64,000 nt of DNA from Quercus robur (lineage: Eukaryota > Streptophyta > Magnoliopsida > Fagales > Fagaceae): NCBI RefSeq assembly GCF_932294415.1, contig NC_065538.1, positions 26,685,957 to 26,749,956 on the forward strand, in the 5' to 3' direction. The first letter of the stretch is position 1. Each line of letters begins with the position of its first letter. The notes under the pieces are model-generated. The model searched no databases. It was given only the letters and a program-made list of their open reading frames with translations, and was not told the origin of the DNA. The position numbers and the translations under genes are program-made. Shown here one piece after another: positions 56,791 through 64,000 of the stretch.

Positions 56791-56881
56791 AATCAATTAC
56801 ATACGAACATGGACAGAATAAACATTTTAAAATTAAATCAAATTTGATGGACCAAAATTGAAAAATATCAAATTTAAGGGA

Positions 56882-58939
56882 TGTGGTGGGCCTTTTTTGT
56901 GTCTTGGGTTGGATTGCTCCTGCTATAAAACGGCCCTATGATTCTGGGATAGGAGAGTTTGGACTGGCCTAACTAAAACATACCTTAGGCCAGCTTGTGC
57001 GCAAGTTGGGCCCTTCTTGTGCTAACGCGCCTTGGCAGGAGTCTTGAGCATATCACATACTTACGGCAAGAAAGACTGTTACAAATGTTATAACAGGAAA
57101 ACACAATGCAGTAGGATAACTAAAACATTTTTAACTAAAATATCTTCTACTAAGAACAATAATACATGAACAGCTTCACAAAGGAAGATACCACAACGTG
57201 ATTACGGCAAAGAAAGATTAATAATAAAATGTCAAGTTAGTCATTAATCAACTAAGACAAGAGAAAAGAAGATTAGTCTATTAAAAGAATGGGCTTGGCT
57301 CTTTAGTAGATTCAAGTCCAAAAGAAAACCAATCTCTAATGTGCGTAACCTCAGAGGGGAGTCTTGCTGTAGAAGTTATGCACTTTGGAAAAAGGACCTA
57401 GATGGCTTAATCTTGGATTCTTGATTCATTAGAGAGTGGGCTATTAAGAGGGAGAGAAGTGGATAGCCTATTAATGCATGCTTTTACTCCTATCACTCGT
57501 ATTTTCCCATTACTTTTGGTTTTCTATATTCTTTCTTTCTTTCATTGTTTGCTCTATTTTCTTTCTTTCTCTCTATTTTTCTATATCTCTTGTTTGCAGT
57601 TTTTTCTCCTCTTTTTTTCCTCTACCTCCACTATGCACGTCTATGACCTTTTTATACAACTTGCCATGACAGGATTTGCCATTTTTACCCCTCAATCGCT
57701 TTTGGTCTAGTGTGGGTGTCCTTCCAAGACTGCCGACTGGTCTGCCGGCTGCCCAACCACAACCACCACACTATGTTGGCCATGTCACGCCTCATCCCCA
57801 AACAAAAGTGGTTTTGTTTTGTCTCTTACTCCCCTTGACACTCCCATCCGAATAAGGGTTAAACCTCTCCCTTACCAACCTCTATAGCATGCATCTAGTG
57901 ATTTCAGCTCATGTTTACCTCTTTTGGATGAGATGTCATCTCAACAAGACATTTCTCCCAAAAGAACTTCAGCGGGAACCCCAAAATAGACTCCCCCTTC
58001 TCCCCACCATCAGACCACACCCTCTCATACTTCTGACCCGTGACCCACCTCCCCTGTATTGGCTGGGTACAGGTAGGTGGAGCCTGAATCTTGTGTGCAT
58101 ACTCCACTTCCATATGAGTCGACTGCTTTTCTAGCTCTCACGCGTTTGCCATTACCTCCAGGTTTGTCTAATTATGCCGTAGGTTATAGTGCTCGTTTAA
58201 CTCTTGTGGCGTGAATAAGTCTTTGGGCTTTCATTCTTTGCATCCCATCTCTTCTTTAGATTGGGCATTGCTTGGTTATGGACTTTCTCTTCTTTAACTT
58301 GGCCCGTGTCCCTTTTTATCCTGCGTCCGTGGGCTAATTGGTATTCCTACCATGTCACTGCACTGCTCCTACTATGATATCACTTATCTTTTTGCCTTGT
58401 GTTGCCTCTGGGTTTACGGGCTGAAGCACCTACCATGTCAATTTCTTACCTTATTCCTTCTTTTGGTCTTTATTGCCCAGCATTCCTGCTAGGCCAATCC
58501 ATTCTGTACCTTGGGCTTTCTCGGCCCATTTCGTTCTTTGGGCATCTTGGCCCATTTCATCCTTTCTTATCTATTTCATTCTCATGGGCTTTTGCTAAAT
58601 CCTTTAGGCTTCCTTGGCCCAATTACCACATCTTTACATTTGGGCTTATTGACCTTTGAGCCAACCCCATTTACTAATTCCTTTCTTTGGGCTTCCCTGG
58701 CCCCTTTTTACTTTCTTTCCATTTCTTACAATTCTTATAAGCCTACTACTTCATTCTTTGGGGCTTCCTCAGCCCGTTTGCTTTCTCTCAAGCCACTTAT
58801 TATTTTAGTGGGCTTGTTGACCATTATTCCTACCAATCTGGCCCAATAGTTTTTATTTTACTGCTTTCTTTCTCCACCTTTTTCATATTGTTGGGCTTCT
58901 TCTGCCATTAGTCTATTTTGTTAAAAAGGGGCATCAACA
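56882..58939 (-). mobile_element. Solo LTR, family A, copy 2 (about 2.06 kb)
   Basis: Begins TGTGGTGGGCC and ends GGGGCATCAACA on the plus strand, flanked by perfect AGGGA duplications (56877-56881 and 58940-58944). It is the inverted relative of 10325-12403. The TATA box lies on the minus strand at about 57650-57657 (GTATAAAAAGG), matching the position in copy 1. Many GGGCTTnnTTGGCCCA-like words occur. Frames at 57459-57710 and 58399-58849 lie inside it and are not genes. Confidence 0.88.
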
Positions 58940-58944
58940 AGGGA

Positions 58945-60006
58945 CCAAAGTGAAAACAACTCCAAATTTTAATTAAGGGTCAAAAGTATAACTTGATCAA
59001 GATTTTAAAATTGAATTTTACCCAAAGTTATAATTTTAGAATTTCTTATGTTGATTTCCTTGGTTAGATAATAAATTTACTTCAAAAATTATGTGGAATT
59101 TGGATACTTTGAAAAGTTTATGTTCAAAATTTCATGAAATCTGTGTTTTTTTTTTAATTATTTTTTTTTTATGCAAAGGGGGAATTTGATTTAATTAAAA
59201 AGATAATTAATATGTTTGTACAGCAATTAGTAGGGCACTTTGTATGAGTGCCTAGTTGCATTGCATCACTTAAGTAGTTGTCATACACAAAATTTGGGCA
59301 TTTAGTATATTCCAAAGTGTTGTCTTGCTACAAGCTTCCCCGTGCTGCTAGTCCACTCAGTCACTCACTACTCTATGTGAAGAGGATGGACAATCCACTC
59401 TCGAGCTAAAAGGTTCTTGTAATCAAGTAAATGGACAATTTGTGGTACATAAACACCATCCATTGTAAAACTAGAGTTGAATCAACATTAAGATTAAATA
59501 TATTTAAAACTCATATTCCAAGCTAAGGCTAATTCATACCTAACAGCCCCTATTTAAGCTATATTATTAGTTTTAATACCAAACTTTACATAAAACCCTT
59601 TTTTATTCATCACTCAACCCCCCCACCCACCTACCAGCTAAACCAAGATTTCCCAACGAGCCACCATCAGTGTTTAACGTTACATATGGCTCTTTTAGAA
59701 ATCACCATTGAATTAATTTAATTTCTTTCACTTTTAGGTTTTTAACAAGGGAAGAAACGAAATAAAACTTTAAAGCTAAATCAATGGATAGTTTTGTGGA
59801 TAATTTAACATTGCAAGCTAGAGGATGCATGAAATTTTTTAAATAACTTTGTTTTTAACCCAACCAAGAGATATCAATTTCAAATCCCCTTTCTTTCCTT
59901 GTAAATTGTAATGAGGAAAAAAGAAAAATTAATATTAGAAAGTCTCAAGTAATTAAAATAGAAAAAAAAAATGTATATATGCTAAAATAGAAAAAATATC
60001 AATACT
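58945..60006. other. Intergenic DNA, no gene seen
   Basis: AT-rich DNA with T tracts near 59143-59170. Nothing coding or clearly repetitive is supported. Confidence 0.4.
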
Positions 60007-60140
60007 TAAGAAAACTTGATAGATAATATGGATTGGGCTTTACATCATTGATAATTTGATGTAGAAAACTTTTCAAACTTCCCTACATCAAATTATCTAT
60101 TTTGCAATACATTTAATTAAAATATCAAATTTTCTTAATT
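60007..60140. repeat. Foldback (MITE-like) with a perfect 15-bp central stem
   Basis: GATAATTTGATGTAG at 60050-60064 and its exact complement at 60083-60097, with an 18-base loop. The outer arms (TTAAGAAAACTTGAT on the left, complement of TTAAGAAAATTTGAT on the right) pair again, giving an element of about 134 bp. Confidence 0.6.
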
Positions 60141-61683
60141 TTTAAAATTTATTTTTTCACATATAACAATCATTATTCACTTTCTTCCATCATTCACTGG
60201 TGTCAGTAAAAAAAAAATGCCAAATAAGTAGTGTCAAAGTAAATTTATAATTTATAATAACATTATAGCAACCATATATTTTTACACAATTTTACATGCA
60301 CTGATATTGATAAATTTTAGATTTAATCGGCAAAAATGTGGCATATTTTCTATTGGAGTTTTACTAACAGATGTACTTAGATTATAGATCATATGTTAAT
60401 AAATCATTTTTTTTTTTTTTTAAATCATCAGAAATTTTAATATTTTGACCGCTTTCTTTGTTCACAAGGCATGAAAACTGCGGTTTTTTTTTTTTTTTTT
60501 TTTTGGAAACGACAATTACGGTTTAGTCAGTTGACAACTTTGACAAGTAGAGCACGTCAGCCGTCAGGTCAGGTGAGTTTTCTTTTTCAAATATTCTGAC
60601 TTATAAAGTTAGACGTTTCTTTTATAGTTTCAACAGAGCACTTTAAGATGAGATTTTTGTAGTTTTTTAAAATGTGTGTACGTGAATATATGTGCAAGTG
60701 TCTTTAAAATATGAAAGTTGTTCAAATAGGGATACCAAACGGACCCGATCTTTATGAGTTTGAGGCTCTAGTTTCCAGTTGACAACTTTGACAAGTAGAA
60801 CATGCATCTCTGACTTTGAGGCTCTAGTTTTTCAGCGTAAAGCTTTATGAGTTTCACTCCAAGCCTTCAAGGTCAGACAATTTCTCTCAACTTTTGCTTT
60901 AAGTTTTATGTATGTTTTGTGAATGTTGTAGTTCTGGATTTCCTGCTATGATAACTGATTTTCAATTATTTTTGAACTATAATAGACTTGAACTATGTTA
61001 AAGAACTGGGTTTTGATTTGTATGGATAATGGATGGTTTTGCAGGTTTAAGAGTTCAAGAATCTTGCTAGAAGAGAACAGGGTTTTGATTGCTTTTTAAA
61101 CGAGTATTGATAGTTTTAAAGCATTTTGGAGATTTGGGTGTTGATTTTTATATATGGGTTGGTTCTGTTCTGGAAATTCATGGTTGTTGATGGGTGGATG
61201 GTGATCATTGCAAAATGTGCATGGTTGGTTGGCGAGTTTATGTCTATTAGGTGGAAATTGATTCTGATTGCAAGTTTATTCGATGGAAATCAACCACATT
61301 ACATTCCTTTTTCTATGACTGGTCTTTGTTTGTTGTATGGATTTGTCAGACTGCCAAAGAGAGTTGGAATTATTGAAATTTGCTAAAGAAGGTGTTTTAA
61401 ATGCTGTGAGGAACTTCTTTGAGCATAATTTTGTATTTATCTTCCATTCAGTCAAATTGGGTTATCACTGTAGCTGGTTCAAATCCAGGTCCTTGGTGAG
61501 CATATGAGAATGTGATCTCAATATTTTTAAACCATTAAAATCCATAACCAACCAATAAGGAAATCCCCATCACATACATTTCACATTGAGGATCGATTAG
61601 GATAGTCATCAAGGCTTCTTTGAATCTCTTTGATCATTGTTTTGAGCACATATTTTTCATTAGTGATTATATGGAATTACAGG
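60141..61683 (+). other. Presumed promoter and 5' UTR/intron of the NB-ARC gene
   Basis: A direct repeat, CAGTTGACAACTTTGACAAG, occurs near 60529 and 60777. The CT-rich tract at about 60840-60900 could be the transcript leader. An intron acceptor, GGAATTACAG, ends at 61682, so at least one non-coding exon should lie upstream; its limits are not visible. The 61126-61386 frame has no recognisable domain and probably lies in the intron. Confidence 0.45.
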
Positions 61684-61705
61684 TAGCAAGTTGATTCATG
61701 TGGCA

Positions 61706-62752
61706 ATGGATGCTTTGGAATTTATTTCTTCAGCAACACAAATAGTGTCAAGTATGGTAGGGGCTATTAGTGCATTAAAACAAGCCTCTTGGGATCTTGA
61801 TGAAGCTCCAAAGCGAATCAAAAGCCTAGAGGAGTTTGTGTGCGATCTTGAGAATTTGACACGCAGAATAAAGCAAAAGCATGTCTACAAGCTTCATAAC
61901 CCTCAATTGTATCACCAAATTCAAAGCTTAAATGCCCTGGTCCAACGGCTTCATCCAAATATCACAAAGGCAAGAGGGATTGTGTCAAGCAGTAAGCGGA
62001 AGAGCCTGGCTAAGATAGTACAGAATTCTGTGGCTGGGGACCCACTTGGGAAACTAGCAAGCGCAATCAGGGGTGACTTAAACTGGTGGCTTGAATCTCA
62101 AAGATTGATGCAAGATGCTGAGAAGGTAATAGAATCCACTGCACAACACATCCCAGCTCGATTAAAAATAAATACTGAACATGGGTACCCAATATCTAGT
62201 AAATGTAATCTAACAAGGAATTTACTAGAACAAGAGGGTTCTCATCGGGTCATTCTGATTGTTGGGTTATCTGGTATTGGGAAGTCATGTATGGCCCGTC
62301 AAGTGGGTTCTGATCCACCTGCTGAATTTGTGGATGGCGCAGTTCAACTTGGCTTTGGACAATGGTGTAGTAGGGCTGCCTGTAACGGAAACAGGGCTGA
62401 ATATCAGAAGCGTTTAGCAAGAAAAATTTGTAAATTTTTGGTGCAGATTGGATTTTGGAATAAGATTGAAGATGAGAACACTGGAGATCTTGAATATATA
62501 TGTTGCTTGCTTCAAGAAGCCTTGTGTGGGAAGAGCATTTTGATCCTTCTTGATGATGTATGGGAGCAGGACATTGTGGAGCGATTTGCAAAGCTGTATG
62601 ATAATGATTGCAAGTACTTAGTGACAACAAGAAATGAAGCTGTCTATGAAATTACAGAAGCTGAGAAAGTAGAATTAGGCAAAGATGACACAGTGGAAAT
62701 GAGCAAGGCAATCCTTCTGTACCATAGCCTACTTAGTGAGGAGGAGTTGCCG
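61706..62752 (+). CDS. NB-ARC domain ATPase (disease-resistance-like), first coding exon; gene continues past the window
   Basis: The exon begins after the acceptor at 61682. The first in-frame ATG is at 61706 and the exon ends at 62752 before GTAAGA, giving 349 residues. Residues 1-170 form a helical N-terminal region without TIR features. Then come the nucleotide-binding motifs: P-loop GLSGIGKS (187-194), kinase-2 LLDDVW (281-286) and an RNBS-B-like KYLVTTRNE (303-311). NB-ARC proteins switch between ADP and ATP forms and mostly act as immune receptors. This one has a spaced WCSRAACNG segment and resembles the small conserved NB-ARC group without classic LRR resistance architecture. Its C-terminal domain lies outside the window, so the class is unproved. 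The exon looks intact. Confidence 0.85.
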
Positions 62753-64000
62753 GTAAGAGCCAAATCTCTCTCTCTTTGTTTTGGGTGATTAGCACATAGC
62801 AGGATATGACTATCTCCAATATTTCATTCTTCATGCATAACCAAATATGCATAACAAAAAGGGGGTTAATTCAAATGCAATTTCATATCAGTTTGGTTTT
62901 TGGGCATGTAGCGTGCATCAATACCTATACAATGGCAATCCCATTCACAACCATGAAGTTCTACTTTTTATTATTATACAGAACATATTTGAGTAATTTA
63001 CATCAAACCAAACTTCAAAGATATGACTAGTGAATTGCAAGTTTCATGCTTACACAAACAGTTCACATTCATAATGCTAATCTTTGTTTTTTCCCAAAAA
63101 AGGAATGCTAGCTGAGTTGAACTTCTATTTCTAATAAATCTGCTAAGTCCAATGTTCTTACTTGTGAGCCAAACACACAAACTTATTCATTCTTATTAAC
63201 AATCTATTATCAAGCTGATCCTTGGAGCACATATATATTTTAATTTTAGTTGTCAATTGAATTTTTACTATTGGTCCACTGGATTTTATGTTAAATCTTT
63301 TTAGCTAATTAGATTATTAGTATTTTATTTATTTCCCTAGATTCATTTATCAAAAGAAAAAAATAATTCCCTAGAGTCAAGATTATTTTTGTAATTCAAT
63401 AATTGGGCTCTAACCCAAGTCAATTAGAGTTAATATTTAGTCCCAATAGTCTATATAAGAATGTTGTACTCTTATGGTGACAAGTTATTGAAGAATGAAA
63501 TTTCTATTAGAAATTTTCAATGCCTTAGTGCTAATTCAAGGCAATCTTAGCCATTGATTCCAATGCATTCTATCTTGTACAATGTTGATTCCAAGCAATC
63601 TTAAGTGCCAAGTCGCAGGTTTATCTTAATTTTTGTTCTTTGTTATTCTCAAATCCCATTGAGAATTGTGTTGCATTAGTTGAATAATACAGGGAGCGCA
63701 AAGACAATTTTGTTTTTATTTGGTTTTAGAAGTCAAATATATTTTTACTATTGGTCCACTGGATTTTATTTTAGGTCTTATTAGCTAATTAGGTTATTAG
63801 TATTTTATAAAATTTCCTAGAGTCAAGGTTATTTTTGTAAATCAATAATTGGGCTTTGACCCTAGTCAATTAGGGTTAGGATTTAGTCCTAATCTATATA
63901 GATATATATATATATATATATAACCAAAACTTTTGAAACTCTCACAATTTTCCACACATAATATTTAAATAAAATTATTTTTATTCTCAAAAAAATAAGG
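62753..64000 (+). other. Intron of the NB-ARC gene
   Basis: Starts with a good donor (GTAAGA) and has no recognised exon up to the window end. It contains the direct repeats described at 63261-63905. Confidence 0.5.
63261..63905 (+). mobile_element. Direct repeats about 480 bp apart (TRIM- or LTR-like)
   Basis: Copy 1 spans about 63261-63458 and copy 2 about 63741-63905, sharing ATTTTTACTATTGGTCCACT, GCTAATTAG(A/G)TTATTAGTATT and CAATAATTGGGCT. Copy 1 is followed by a TATA-like CTATATAAG and a TTGAAGAATGAAATTTC stretch resembling an LTR R-U5 region. Copy 2 leads into a (TA)n run at 63902-63922. It could be a small TRIM element with a truncated right end. Confidence 0.5.

Noticed and set aside
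58399-58849. Two overlapping open frames with repeated Leu/Phe/Gly/Pro
   Set aside because: They lie entirely inside solo LTR copy 2 and are not matched by a conserved frame in copy 1.
1-64000. CRISPR array, operons, rRNA or stand-alone tRNA genes
   Set aside because: None seen. The tandem repeats lack regular unique spacers, and the only tRNA-like sequences are SINE promoter boxes and retroelement primer-binding sites. The DNA is plant nuclear.

Overview
The window is plant nuclear DNA. It is AT-rich and has short exons with GT/AG introns, plant-specific gene families and a dense, nested load of plant transposons. The gene types and repeats fit a eudicot, probably a woody rosid, but the species cannot be named from sequence alone.

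Four real genes are supported. (1) At 1-5167 (+) is the 3' part of a BADC gene (biotin/lipoyl attachment domain-containing, a plastid acetyl-CoA carboxylase regulator) whose biotin-accepting lysine is absent. (2) At 21521-18436 (-) is a three-exon gene for a conserved plant membrane protein of about 205 residues and unknown function. (3) At 49950-51065 (+) is an intronless F-box/kelch-type gene. (4) At 61706-62752 (+) is the first large coding exon of an NB-ARC ATPase gene that runs off the right edge. Broken host gene pieces are a frameshifted last exon of an aspartate/glutamate racemase-family gene (14507-14777, -) and an alcohol dehydrogenase exon fragment (53299-53533, -) carried inside a Helitron-like element.

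Most of the rest is mobile DNA. 6.1-9.2 kb: a rearranged endogenous pararetrovirus-like (Caulimoviridae-like) segment on the minus strand, with a tRNA-Met primer-binding site, a movement-protein pseudogene broken by one in-frame stop, a TATA-bearing promoter and a repeated leader, lying between the inverted arms of an older element. 10.3-14.5 kb: a 2.1-kb solo LTR, LINE remnants and a SINE with perfect target duplications. 21.6-25.7 kb: MITE-like foldbacks and a 0.7-kb solo LTR. 26.1-41.2 kb: a 15-kb hAT transposon with an 8-bp target duplication; its transposase is split by an 11-kb gag-only Ogre/Tat-like LTR retrotransposon with a perfect 5-bp duplication. 42.4-44.1 kb: a hAT-type MITE and two adjacent inverted-repeat elements. 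45.8-47.0 and 52.5-56.2 kb: two Helitron-like elements in opposite orientation. 47.9-49.6 kb: LINE remnants. 56.9-58.9 kb: a second solo LTR of the 10.3-kb family, inverted, with a perfect 5-bp duplication.

The four host genes belong to unrelated pathways and show no functional clustering. I see no clearly new multi-gene system. The features most worth a second look are the repeat structure of the pararetrovirus-like segment ending exactly at the primer-binding site, the hAT/Ogre nest whose host ORF decayed only by stop codons, and the Helitron-like element carrying an ADH fragment.
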